A DNA stretch of 64,000 bases, taken from assembly GCA_910579295.1 (NCBI GenBank), contig CAJTTC010000002.1, positions 107,604 to 171,603 of the forward strand, given 5' to 3'. Below, one piece after another: positions 35,422 to 43,325 of this stretch. Every line of letters starts with the position of its first letter. Position 1 is the first letter of the stretch. Below the pieces are notes generated by a model. That model saw only the letters and a program-made list of their open reading frames with translations, searched no databases and had not been told where the DNA came from. Both the position numbers and the translations under genes were made by a program. Source of the DNA: an uncultured Christensenella sp. GTDB taxonomy: Bacteria; Bacillota_A; Clostridia; Christensenellales; Borkfalkiaceae.

Positions 35422-35496
35422 TGGGGTGTCGCCAAGCGGTAAGGCAACGGACTCTGACTCCGTCATTCGTTGGTTCAAATCCAGCTACCCCAGCCA
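35422..35496 (+). tRNA. tRNA-Gln (anticodon CUG)
   Basis: A 75-nt cloverleaf including an encoded CCA (35494-35496). The acceptor stem is TGGGGTG with CTACCCCA, and the anticodon stem ACGGA/TCCGT encloses the loop CTCTGAC, so the anticodon is CTG. The T-loop is GGTTCAAATCC. Its 3' end is the left boundary of the accessory region, but I found no second copy of its 3' end in the window to prove integration. Confidence 0.96.
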
Positions 35497-35587
35497 CATT
35501 GTAATAATTCGAACTTCTTCATAATTCGCAAGACGTTCGGATTATTTGTTTATATGGAAGAATACGAAAACTTCTGTAAATAGAAAT

Positions 35588-35619
35588 AGCGGCAGAGCCA
35601 TTTTTTTGGCTCTGCCGCT
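35588..35619. terminator. perfect 13-bp hairpin after tRNA-Gln
   Basis: AGCGGCAGAGCCA (35588-35600) pairs perfectly with 35607-35619, with a loop of six T. A further TAGAAA/TTTCTA pair (35581-35586 with 35624-35629) can extend the stem across an internal loop. No U-tract follows, so it may be a processing or boundary element and not a classical terminator. Confidence 0.5.
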
Positions 35620-35735
35620 TGCCGTTTCTATCAGTTTATGTACGGCATAGCTTAACTATCTATCTTTCATTTATATACCGCTCGACTTAGGCGCTTTCCT
35701 TATTCCGTCTTTTTCAACGGCTATCCCTATACAAT

Positions 35736-35921
35736 TTAACGGGATACTTTATTATTCGATTGTTTATTCAGTTGTGATTGTTGCCATTCGGCGTAGTCTT
35801 TTTGTCCTTGCTCGGACGACAGATATTCCTGCAAAATCGGCAACAATACTCTCGCAAGAGATTCAAGCTGATATTCGGGAATATCAACATCGGTATGTGG
35901 TAGTTTTTTCTTTCTCGGCAT
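35736..35921 (-). CDS. 61-aa small protein downstream of mobV, unknown function
   Basis: The protein begins MPRKKKLPHTDVDIPEYQ and ends in a polar Gln/Asn-rich tail (WQQSQLNKQSNNKVSR). The centre is a short amphipathic helix. It lies 32 bp after the mobV stop in the same direction, with AGGAGAATG-type sequence before its ATG, so it is probably co-transcribed with the relaxase. Small basic genes after mobilisation genes are common on mobile elements. I do not recognise a family. Confidence 0.6.
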   Translation of the reverse strand: MPRKKKLPHTDVDIPEYQLESLARVLLPILQEYLSSEQGQKDYAEWQQSQLNKQSNNKVSR

Positions 35922-35953
35922 AGTTTACTCTATACATTCTCCTCCTATAAAAT

Positions 35954-36874
35954 TTACTTCGACCACAAATTCTTTGATGAAGAAACAGGTGGCTTTTTCT
36001 TTGTGTCAAATAGCGCGTTGTAAGCCGACGGGTTTTCACGCTCTAACTTTGCAAGCAGTTCAAGTGCTTTTGCCGCTCTGACTTTGTATGCTTTGAGTTC
36101 TTTGTTCTCTTTGTCAATGTCAAGCGTTTCCTGCATTACTTTATCCAACCGCTTTTTAAGGTCGGCGTTGTCGACGGTTACGGCTACGATTTGTTTTCGC
36201 ATTCCGCTTTTGCTGTGGGCGATTTCGCCTTGCTCGGCTTGCTGTAACGCTTCCGAATATTCTTCCGCTTCGGCGCGTTTTTGCTCAGCGGCTTCCACAA
36301 TCTTTTTCGCCTTGTACTCAGCTGTGTCCAAGTGTTCAGTTTGGCTGTTCGGCTCGCCCCTGTCAAGTCCGTATTTTTCTCCGACTTCTTTCCAAAACTC
36401 CGTTTGGAGAGCGGCGAGCTTTCCGTCGAACAAGTCTTTTGCACACAGCTTGCCGTGGGTAATCGGTATAAGGTTCAAGTGCATATGCGGATTTGTTTCG
36501 TCCATATGGACGATAGCCGACAGCACGTTTTCTTCGCCGTACTTGCTTTGAAAAAACTTGATGCAATCCCGAAAGAAAGCATACTGTTTTTCCTTCGTGG
36601 ACACCTTGAAAAATTCGGGGCTTGCGCCGAGAACAAACGACACAATATATACGGCATCCGAGCGCACCTTGCGTTTCAAATGCAGTCTTGCAATTCGTTC
36701 TTCGATAACGTCCATATACCTGCCCGACGGAGTAACAAGATGGTAGTTGTCTTTTGTCCGCGAACTGTCTATTTGCGGGTTGGTTGCCGGATAATATTCG
36801 TCACGTTCGTTTTCTTTCTCAACGTCCGATACGTCGTTTTTTCCTAACTTCTTGAAGTTACAAATAATATAAAT
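35954..36874 (-). CDS. mobV: MobV-family relaxase (plasmid recombination enzyme), non-ATG start
   Basis: A relaxase of the pMV158 MobM type that nicks oriT and pilots the DNA strand in mobilisation. The metal motif is VHMDETNPHMHLNLIP and a long coiled coil follows (about residues 180-280 of the extended protein). The first in-frame ATG is at 36715, but the frame stays open to a stop upstream of 36874, and those 53 extra residues contain the conserved MobV N-terminal motif (NPQIDSSRTKDNYHLV, then TPSGRYMDVI). The extension has no ATG, GTG or TTG. An optimal AGGAGG ends 8 nt before an ATT at 36874-36872, so initiation is most likely at AUU, giving about 306 aa. A loss of the start codon by mutation is the alternative. 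Confidence 0.82.
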   Translation of the reverse strand: MYIICNFKKLGKNDVSDVEKENERDEYYPATNPQIDSSRTKDNYHLVTPSGRYMDVIEERIARLHLKRKVRSDAVYIVSFVLGASPEFFKVSTKEKQYAFFRDCIKFFQSKYGEENVLSAIVHMDETNPHMHLNLIPITHGKLCAKDLFDGKLAALQTEFWKEVGEKYGLDRGEPNSQTEHLDTAEYKAKKIVEAAEQKRAEAEEYSEALQQAEQGEIAHSKSGMRKQIVAVTVDNADLKKRLDKVMQETLDIDKENKELKAYKVRAAKALELLAKLERENPSAYNALFDTKKKPPVSSSKNLWSK

Positions 36875-36905
36875 AGTTTCGTCCTCCTAATGACTTAAAT
36901 TCTTT

Positions 36906-36925
36906 AAGTGTAGCTCACTACACTT
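36906..36925 (-). other. oriT: predicted oriT of the MobV relaxase
   Basis: On the minus strand the sequence is AAGTGTAGTGAGCTACACTT, an 8-bp inverted repeat around TGAG. It aligns with the core of the pMV158 oriT (AAGTATAGTGTG/TTATACTT, where the slash is the known nick): 16 of 20 positions agree and both arms stay complementary. By this alignment the nick falls between 36914 and 36913 on the minus strand. It sits 32 bp upstream of the mobV start codon, where pMV158 also has its oriT. Confidence 0.75.
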
Positions 36926-37383
36926 ATTTCGCTTCGCTACATAAGTTTCGTTCGCCCTGCGGGACGAGCAACGCATTATTCAAAACAGCACAGTGCGCTG
37001 TTTGGGCGTTGCGAGATGAGTTCGCGCATTATCCCGCGCGAACGGTGACCGAGAACGGCGTTTACCTTGCGCCGTTCGAGAAATTCGTCCACAGAGCAGA
37101 ACACTTTGCTTACCGTTTGATTGCCGTATTAAGGCGGCCTGAAATTACCTCCGAATTGTTTGTTTTTATATCTTCGTCCACGCAAAAAAGAGTGGAATAG
37201 ATAACGTAAAAAAGGCGCGAAAAAAGCCGCTGAACGCTTAACGTATCACCGACCTCTAACCGTGTTTAGCAATATGATTTTGCTCTATGGTGGTAAGCCA
37301 TTCTATTGAATTGTTTGCATAGTTTTAGTTCAAAAATTACCTCTTTTCCCGAAAAAATTGTACACTTATAAAAGCCTATCACG

Positions 37384-37431
37384 GCTTACGAATTTTGCGT
37401 ACTCTTAAAAACCTACGCTCTATTCGTAAGC
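37384..37431 (-). ncRNA. composite hairpin in the mobV upstream transcript
   Basis: GCTTACGAAT (37384-37393) pairs perfectly with ATTCGTAAGC (37422-37431); inside, GCGTA pairs with TACGC across a 3/3-nt internal loop. The flanks are free of long ORFs and contain other short inverted repeats. It may be part of a structured leader or small RNA; only the fold is visible, not a family. Confidence 0.45.
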
Positions 37432-37558
37432 TAAGGCACGAGCGGTTATACCGACCAAAACCGTCTGCATCCTAGGGGCAAACTCTTTAACGCCCACCGC
37501 AGAACTTCTACCCTAAAAGGGAAAATACTGCACATTATCCTATCGCGGTACAGAATGT

Positions 37559-37587
37559 ATTTTATCATAGACTATATATCGGTGCAA
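37559..37587 (-). promoter_or_regulatory. promoter toward mobV
   Basis: On the minus strand TTGCAC (37587-37582), 17 bp, TAAAAT (37564-37559). It is the nearest good promoter upstream of the structured stretch and mobV. Confidence 0.5.
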
Positions 37588-37590
37588 AAT

Positions 37591-37629
37591 GTTCACTGCC
37601 CATAAACGGGCAGTGAACTGTCTTTTTTA
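37591..37629 (+). terminator. hairpin terminator downstream of the ABC operon region
   Basis: GTTCACTGCCC (37591-37601) pairs perfectly with GGGCAGTGAAC (37608-37618), and T6 follows at 37624-37629 on the plus strand. No plus-strand gene is apparent before it; it may mark the end of an unrecognised RNA or insulate the operon. Confidence 0.6.
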
Positions 37630-37670
37630 AGAGGTTTCGTTGAATAATAAATCCCCGTAAAAACATTTCT

Positions 37671-40010
37671 TTATTCCCCTACAAGCAAGTTTTTGGGTGC
37701 TATCTTTTTGATTTTAAGCGACAGTAAGCACGCAATACCAAAGGATATAATGATAAGCCCAATTCCAGCAAGCGTAGAGAAAGCGACGGGGATGCTGAAT
37801 GTACACTTAACAATACCCATAGAGCTTAAAAACAACGACATAAGCGGATTGATAACAAGACAGCTTACAATAATGCCGACAACAGTTGATAGGATAATAG
37901 CGGGCATAAACGTAAGCGCGGTTTGCACGATAAGCTGTTTGGTCGTAAAGCCCAACGATTTAAGTATTCCATAATCGCGCATTTTATTCGTCAGCATTGT
38001 GCGCACCAAGAGATATAGCACGAAAGTGATTAATATTACCGAAATAACGAGAATTGCAATTACGATTATCGTCATAAGCGAAACGTAAACGCTGCCTGCG
38101 CCTTCAATCGTAGCCAAAACGTTTATTAAGCCGTTTACGCTACCTGAAAAATTTCCTTTCATTTCTTCATTGAAAGTGTCTATATCCGTACCTTCCACGA
38201 GATTGATATAATAAGTAACGCTCTGCAACGCTCCCAATCGCTCGTAACCCTGTCTTGTCAAAAGGCAATCCCTGCCGAGATTGTTTGTAATTTGCGTAAA
38301 ACCGCTTATAAGATATTTTTCGGTTTTCCCGTTCGCCGTAATTTCTATTTCGTCCCCGACGCGAAACCCCTTTTCTTTCGCGTATTTTGCGGCGATTGCA
38401 ATTTCATTGTCGTATTTCGGGAATCTGCCTTTGAATACCACGCTTTGATTATTTACCTTTGAAAAATCGTCGCACAGCGTTGCCATAAGCTCCACTCCGC
38501 CGACGTGCGACACGTTCAAAGAATTATACAAATATACCTTTTCCGTGCGGCTGTCAGATTTCAATACTTCAAGAAAATCATCCTCTATTTCCGTTTGTAC
38601 GTTAATTGCACTATCCGCCGTTTCGCCGACGATTAAATTCAGGAACGGCATCATATCGACAAGCATGTTTTCCGTCATCAGTCCCGAAAACACAACGATG
38701 AGCGAGAGAACGAGCATTGTGATACAAACGGTTATATTATGCTTAACGCCCGAGAGCGTAGTTTTGAGCGCAAGCGCAAAATTAAGCGGCACTTTCGTTT
38801 TTTCAAGCGGAATACGATTGCGTTTGAAATTATGCGTTTGAATACCGGAACGCAAAGCGACAATCGGTTCTATTTTTTTAATTTTGCGGGCAGAAAGCCA
38901 CACCGAAAGCACAACCGCACCGTCTAAAATAACAAGAGAAATGAGCAAAGGCAACAATAAAAAGTGAATTGTATACGGGATTCCCGTCTGCGCAATCATC
39001 GTTATATTTATTGCCGGGAAAAGCGCGTAAGATAGCGCCGCGCCCGCAAGAGCCGCAAGAAAGGTAAGCCCTAAAAACTGCAATAAAAGCGAACAAACAA
39101 GTTGCCTCGACGTATATCCCACAGCTTTCAGCGCGCCAAGATTTTTTATATTGACCTGAATATAGTTAATAATATTCGATATGATAACAACGAGCGCAAT
39201 CATAAGTACAAAAAACGCCATAACGCTCATAATTGCCGAGCAAATGCCTTGCGAAATATATCGCGATTGTGTAACTATGTCATAACAGTTGCTCGCCATT
39301 TGCGTATTCGGGAAATTTTCCGAAACGATTGCCTTTATCTTAGCCTCATAGGTAAGATTCTTTGCTTTTTCATTCAAACGCACCGAGCACAGCGTTGTCT
39401 GATACGCGTAATTCGATTCTTCGAGTTCGGCGTATTGATCCTGTGTAAGTAGAATTTGCGTTAACGCGCAGTTATGCGACCCCATCATTACGCTGTTGAA
39501 GAAACCGCATACAGTATATGTTACAGGATGACTGCCGATAGTTATTTCAATCGTTTTGCCTATGGAATAATCATTTGATTTATAGAGCATAGGCAAATAT
39601 ACTCCGCTCGTGAATTTGCCTTCCTCAACTATTTCGGCTTTGCCTATTGAGCGCGACAGAGCCGTCTGCTTATCCATAAAGATAAACTGTCCGTTCATTT
39701 GTCCGCCGTTATAAGAGAATGTGCCGACCATATACATACAGCGGTCCAGACGGTATTCTTTTACTTCGGGATCGCTTTCAAGCGTTTGCGATAAGAATTT
39801 TGACACACTATCCGTATCGTTCACCAAAAGCGTAACGTGTTCGGCATTGAGCTTGTCGTGGTATCTCAAAAAGTTGGCTTTATAGTCCATAGACAGCATA
39901 AGCCAAATATTTAAGAGCATAGCCGCCAGCAAAATCAGTACGGCGATAGCCACAGTCTGTCCTTTTGCTTTTCGCATATTTGAACGTGCGATAAGAAATA
40001 GCTTTCTCAT
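37671..40010 (-). CDS. FtsX-type ABC transporter permease with two large extracellular domains
   Basis: A 779-aa permease. TM1 is at about 17-38; an extracellular domain of about 220 residues with a MacB-like feel follows; then an FtsX module of three TM segments (about 265-385), a further TM near 430, a second extracellular domain and a second three-TM FtsX module at the end (about 650-770). Such permeases do not move small solutes across the membrane but work on peptides or lipids at its outer face, often as antimicrobial-peptide resistance or sensing devices. It starts 1 bp after the ATPase gene's stop with GGGGTGG as ribosome binding site, and a two-component system lies just upstream. 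Confidence 0.85.
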   Translation of the reverse strand: MRKLFLIARSNMRKAKGQTVAIAVLILLAAMLLNIWLMLSMDYKANFLRYHDKLNAEHVTLLVNDTDSVSKFLSQTLESDPEVKEYRLDRCMYMVGTFSYNGGQMNGQFIFMDKQTALSRSIGKAEIVEEGKFTSGVYLPMLYKSNDYSIGKTIEITIGSHPVTYTVCGFFNSVMMGSHNCALTQILLTQDQYAELEESNYAYQTTLCSVRLNEKAKNLTYEAKIKAIVSENFPNTQMASNCYDIVTQSRYISQGICSAIMSVMAFFVLMIALVVIISNIINYIQVNIKNLGALKAVGYTSRQLVCSLLLQFLGLTFLAALAGAALSYALFPAINITMIAQTGIPYTIHFLLLPLLISLVILDGAVVLSVWLSARKIKKIEPIVALRSGIQTHNFKRNRIPLEKTKVPLNFALALKTTLSGVKHNITVCITMLVLSLIVVFSGLMTENMLVDMMPFLNLIVGETADSAINVQTEIEDDFLEVLKSDSRTEKVYLYNSLNVSHVGGVELMATLCDDFSKVNNQSVVFKGRFPKYDNEIAIAAKYAKEKGFRVGDEIEITANGKTEKYLISGFTQITNNLGRDCLLTRQGYERLGALQSVTYYINLVEGTDIDTFNEEMKGNFSGSVNGLINVLATIEGAGSVYVSLMTIIVIAILVISVILITFVLYLLVRTMLTNKMRDYGILKSLGFTTKQLIVQTALTFMPAIILSTVVGIIVSCLVINPLMSLFLSSMGIVKCTFSIPVAFSTLAGIGLIIISFGIACLLSLKIKKIAPKNLLVGE

Positions 40011-40011
40011 T

Positions 40012-40773
40012 TTACCACCCCATATCTTTCAGAAAAGCAGTAAGTTTTTCGTGCCTTGCCGTATCGCCGTGCGCGTATTTCCCCAAATTACATTCGCCCA
40101 AGATTACGCCGTCTTTCAAATAGAGAATACGGTTTCCGCGGCGGGCGGAACGCATATCGTGAGTAACCATTACCACGCTTTGACCTTGCTCGTTAAACTT
40201 AGTGAGCGTATCAAGAACGTCAAGTCCCGTTTTGGAATTGAGCGCGCCCGTAGGCTCGTCGGCAAACAGTATTTCGGGCGAGTTAATAAGCGCACGAACA
40301 ATACCGACTCTTTGCGCTTCGCCGCCCGATATTTGCGTAGGAAATTTCTTTTGCGTTTCTTCGGATATATCAACCGCCGCAAACAATTCTTTGGCGCGTG
40401 ATACGACAGCCTTTTTGTCTTTGCTTACAAGCAGTCCTGCGGAAAGCACATTATCAATAACACTCATTCCGTCGATAAGATAAATTTGCTGAAACACAAA
40501 CCCGCAGTGGTCGCGGCGGAATACCGCAAGACCGTCCTGCGATAAATCGGAAATGACTTTATCGCCGAAAATGATAGTCCCCAGAGTGGGCGTATCCATT
40601 CCCGAAAGTGCGTATAAAAGCGTTGATTTACCTGCGCCGCTTGCGCCCATAATTACGGTAAAATCGCCCTGATAAAGTTCCAAATCAATGTTTTTAAGAA
40701 CGTGTTGCTGCTGACCTCCGTTAGAGAAAGTCTTGCATAGTTTTTCGGTTTTCAATAAAATTTGCCGTTGCAT
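40012..40773 (-). CDS. ABC transporter ATPase, MacB/LolD type
   Basis: A 253-aa ATPase with Walker A MGASGAGKST, Q-loop VFQQIYLID, signature ISGGEAQRVGI, Walker B ILFADEPTGAL and switch His in VTHDMRSA. These features place it with the LolD/MacB/BceA group that partners FtsX-type permeases. The start at 40773 is set by AAGGAGG just upstream; the longer ORF to 40806 has no ribosome binding site and would overlap the promoter. Its own promoter (-10 ATTGTA complement at 40798-40803) has four copies of the shared operator motif, so the transporter genes can be induced separately from the two-component genes. Confidence 0.92.
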   Translation of the reverse strand: MQRQILLKTEKLCKTFSNGGQQQHVLKNIDLELYQGDFTVIMGASGAGKSTLLYALSGMDTPTLGTIIFGDKVISDLSQDGLAVFRRDHCGFVFQQIYLIDGMSVIDNVLSAGLLVSKDKKAVVSRAKELFAAVDISEETQKKFPTQISGGEAQRVGIVRALINSPEILFADEPTGALNSKTGLDVLDTLTKFNEQGQSVVMVTHDMRSARRGNRILYLKDGVILGECNLGKYAHGDTARHEKLTAFLKDMGW

Positions 40774-40797
40774 ATAGAAACCTCCTTTTACACGCTC

Positions 40798-40852
40798 ATT
40801 GTACATTTTAAAATTCTTAAATGTCTTTAACGATTTCTTAAATATTTCTTAA
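40798..40852 (-). promoter_or_regulatory. transporter promoter with four-site response-regulator operator
   Basis: Four 8-bp sites on the plus strand read ATTCTTAA (40813), GTCTTTAA (40823), TTTCTTAA (40834) and TTTCTTAA (40845), 10-11 bp apart, one per helical turn. They lie directly upstream of a TACAAT -10 (40803-40798, minus strand) that has no good -35. The same motif occurs before the response-regulator gene, so I infer binding by that regulator as an activator. Confidence 0.65.
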
Positions 40853-42114
40853 ATCTTTCCGCTTAACGCAAGCATAACGATTACTTTTAATCCGTGTTCG
40901 CCGTTTTCGATAATCAGTTCGCCCTGCATTTCTTTCATAAAGTAATCTGAAATATATAACCCAAGACCTGCACCTTCGGTATTGTCCGCGTTACTGCCGC
41001 GTTTGTACTTTTCTTTAATGGTTGGTAATTCACCCTGTAAAACGCCGCCGCCGAAGTCTTCGATAATTACGCCGATATGGTCATCCGTTTTTTCTATCTC
41101 AACGATAACAGCGGTCTTTGCATACTTATATGAGTTGGCAAAGATATTGTCGAAAACCTGTTGTAAACGTAAAGCGTCGGCATATACCAAACATTCGGGA
41201 ATATCGGGAACAGTCGCGCGGCGCAGATAATCCGCATTTTCAAGCATTGTTTTTACTTGTTTGCTGTCTATGTTCGTAGGGGTAACGGTAAGCTGTTGCA
41301 ATTCTTCAAGCGTTGCCGTAAACAAATTTGTAACGAGCGTGTTTATCTGGTCGGCTTTGCCTATGATATGCGTGTAGTTCGCCGTTTCTTTATCATTCGT
41401 AGCAACCGCAAGCCCGACTTCGGAAACGGCTTTAATACTTGCAATCGGCGTTTTAATATCGTGAGAAAGTTTTGCAACGAGTTCTTTTTTACTTTGCTGC
41501 GCCTGCGCTTCGGCAAGGCGGGCTTTTTTAAGTTCCGAACGCATAATATCAAAGCTCTCTGTAAACGCGCCGAAAAGGTTATGTCTATCCATTTCGAGCG
41601 GAATATCCAAATTACCGCCTGCAATGCGCTCGGCAAAGCCTTTGAGCTTGCGAAACGGTCTTATCATCGTAAAGTGCATATATACGGCGTACCCTATACA
41701 GATTCCGCCGCTTATAATGATTGCAACCGACAAAATGATAATTGCCGTCCGCTTTTGTGCTTGTAGTGTTTGCGCACCGTCGTTATAAATAATGACCTTG
41801 CCGACTATACCGCTGTCGGTAGTAATATCGAGTATCGTATCTCTGTGTGTGATTGCTTCATTCACGCTTTCGGAAAGTCCCGATTTTGTTTTATACAGAA
41901 GATTACCGTTTTCGTCTAAAACAACGTAGTCGAGAGCGGTAGTATTTTTATGTTCTTCCAAAATATTAAAATCTTCCGTTACCGATTGCATAACTTCGTT
42001 TACGGCAACGGTATCTTGCGAGAAATCGGGCGTTTGCAAGGCAAAGATGATAAGCGTAATAATTTCGGCTATGAGTACGAGAAAAGCGCCGATTAAAAAG
42101 GCTTGCTTTTTCAT
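40849..42114 (-). CDS. sensor histidine kinase
   Basis: A 421-aa membrane kinase. Two TM segments (about 5-27 and 124-147) enclose a ~95-residue extracellular sensor; a HAMP-like segment follows (RPFRKLKGFAERIAGGNL), then the HisKA helix with the phospho-acceptor in LSHDIKTPIASIKA near residue 232, and the HATPase_c domain with N-box FDNIFANSYKYA, IIEDFGGGV and GAGLGLYISDYFM. The start overlaps the response regulator's stop (ATGA). The extracellular domain is larger than in the intramembrane-sensing BceS kinases, so it probably detects its ligand directly. The ligand is unknown. Confidence 0.92.
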   Translation of the reverse strand: MKKQAFLIGAFLVLIAEIITLIIFALQTPDFSQDTVAVNEVMQSVTEDFNILEEHKNTTALDYVVLDENGNLLYKTKSGLSESVNEAITHRDTILDITTDSGIVGKVIIYNDGAQTLQAQKRTAIIILSVAIIISGGICIGYAVYMHFTMIRPFRKLKGFAERIAGGNLDIPLEMDRHNLFGAFTESFDIMRSELKKARLAEAQAQQSKKELVAKLSHDIKTPIASIKAVSEVGLAVATNDKETANYTHIIGKADQINTLVTNLFTATLEELQQLTVTPTNIDSKQVKTMLENADYLRRATVPDIPECLVYADALRLQQVFDNIFANSYKYAKTAVIVEIEKTDDHIGVIIEDFGGGVLQGELPTIKEKYKRGSNADNTEGAGLGLYISDYFMKEMQGELIIENGEHGLKVIVMLALSGKI

Positions 42115-42791
42115 TCGTTACCTCCCGTAAATTTGTAACCGTCACCCCAAACGGTAACAATGTATTTCGGCTCGTTGGGATTGATTTCTATGGCTTCGCG
42201 CAATCTTCGGATATGCACGTTCAGCGTTCCGTCGCCCGTAAATTTATCTTCCCAAACTTTCTCAAAGAGTTCCTTTTTTGATATAACCTTACCTTTATTT
42301 TCGATAAGATAAGTAAGCAACTTAAATTCAAGCGTGGTAAGTTTTACGAGATTGCCCCCTACATATGCCTGTTTTGCCGCAAAATTGACCGTCAGATATC
42401 CGTCCGAATATTTAGTAGTTGCGGCTTGTCCGTACCGCTTTAACACGGCTTTCACTTTGGCAAGAAGAACGCCAAGCGAATACGGTTTTTGAACGTAATC
42501 GTCGCCGCCGATATTCAGCGCAACTATTTTGTCGTCGTCGCTCGTCCGTGCGGAAATAAACAGTATGGGAATATTCATCTTTTCCCGAAGTTCCTTACAT
42601 AAATCGAAACCGCTTCCGTCGCCCAAGTTTATATCGAGCAGTATAAGTTCGGCTGTATTATCTTTGAAAAACTTGCGGCAATCGTCCACGCCGTAAACTG
42701 CAACCGTATTCACACTGAAAAGATTAAAGTATTCTGCTGTACTGTCCGCAAGTACTTTTTCGTCGTCAACTATAAGGCAATTATATTTCAT
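42111..42791 (-). CDS. OmpR-family response regulator
   Basis: A 226-aa regulator. The receiver domain has VDDEK, the phospho-acceptor Asp in LILLDINLGDGSG near residue 54, a Thr/Ser in SARTSDD and Lys in QKPYSLG; the C-terminal winged helix spans about 130-224 and ends with RRLREAIEINPNEPKYIVTVWGDGYKF. It heads the four-gene operon (regulator, kinase, ATPase, permease). Two copies of the motif found at the transporter promoter precede its own promoter, which suggests autoregulation. Confidence 0.94.
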   Translation of the reverse strand: MKYNCLIVDDEKVLADSTAEYFNLFSVNTVAVYGVDDCRKFFKDNTAELILLDINLGDGSGFDLCKELREKMNIPILFISARTSDDDKIVALNIGGDDYVQKPYSLGVLLAKVKAVLKRYGQAATTKYSDGYLTVNFAAKQAYVGGNLVKLTTLEFKLLTYLIENKGKVISKKELFEKVWEDKFTGDGTLNVHIRRLREAIEINPNEPKYIVTVWGDGYKFTGGNE

Positions 42792-42808
42792 ACAGCACCT
42801 CCGTATTG

Positions 42809-42851
42809 ATTATACCATTTTTCAAGACGGAAATCTTTAAGAATTCCTTAA
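42809..42851 (-). promoter_or_regulatory. autoregulated promoter of the two-component operon
   Basis: On the minus strand a perfect TATAAT (42814-42809) lacks a recognisable -35 at 17 bp. Two sites, ATCTTTAA (42833-42840) and TTCCTTAA (42844-42851) on the plus strand, 11 bp apart, occupy the -35 region and match the four sites at 40813-40852. Confidence 0.65.
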
Positions 42852-42884
42852 ATTTTTGTTTTTGATAAAAATGTTTATTTAACA

Positions 42885-42913
42885 TTGACTTTAATGTAAA
42901 ATTATGCTATACT
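42885..42913 (+). promoter_or_regulatory. promoter of the XRE gene
   Basis: TTGACT (42885-42890), 17 bp, TATACT (42908-42913), divergent from the two-component operon. Confidence 0.7.
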
Positions 42914-42941
42914 GTTTAAAAATTTGTAATAGAGGTTTTTA

Positions 42942-43301
42942 ATGGATAAAAAAATCGTAGGAGCACGCTTAAAGGCTTTGCGGGAAGGCGTTCATCTATC
43001 GCAAGCCAAACTTGCGGCAATGTTCGAAGGCGTTGACCAGCCCTCTATCTATCGTTACGAAAACGGGACAACCTTTCCGTCATTTAACGTGCTTATACAG
43101 TATGCGGATTATTTCGACGTATCGCTCGACTATATCTTCGGCAGAACGGACAACCCGCAAGGTAAATTGTATGAATTTCAGCCGCAAGTATTTAAGGACA
43201 ACAAGCAAATGCAAGAGCTAATCGAAATGTGCTTCGACCCTAACTCCCCCGCAAATGCAAAACTTAAGGAATTATTATTAAAACTAATTGATAAAAAATA
43301 A
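42942..43301 (+). CDS. XRE-family transcriptional regulator
   Basis: A 119-aa DNA-binding protein. The helix-turn-helix covers about residues 6-62 (LKALREGVHLSQAKLAAMF, then SIYRYENGTTFPSFNVLIQYADYF and SLDYIFGRTD). The ~55-residue C-terminal part is helical and could dimerise. It is followed 24 bp later by the HD-ATPase gene in the same direction, so it may control it, and it diverges from the two-component operon. XRE genes in this position often repress defence or mobile-element genes; that role is inference. Confidence 0.88.
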   Translation: MDKKIVGARLKALREGVHLSQAKLAAMFEGVDQPSIYRYENGTTFPSFNVLIQYADYFDVSLDYIFGRTDNPQGKLYEFQPQVFKDNKQMQELIEMCFDPNSPANAKLKELLLKLIDKK

Positions 43302-43325
43302 TTGATTATTCAAAGGAGAAAGCAA

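Larger units (their letters stand above)
36875..37670. other. 796-bp non-coding stretch with oriT, hairpins and a minus-strand promoter
   Basis: No supported gene. It holds the predicted oriT (36906-36925), inverted repeats at 37021-37042 (TTCGCGC arms) and 37053-37077 (GAACGGCG arms), a long composite hairpin at 37384-37431, a minus-strand promoter (37559-37587) and a plus-strand terminator (37591-37629). The minus-strand transcript would run about 680 nt before mobV. Confidence 0.6.

Noticed and set aside
37009..37200. 63-aa open frame in the non-coding stretch upstream of mobV
   Set aside because: It has no ribosome binding site, runs across the hairpins at 37021-37077 and shows no recognisable pattern.
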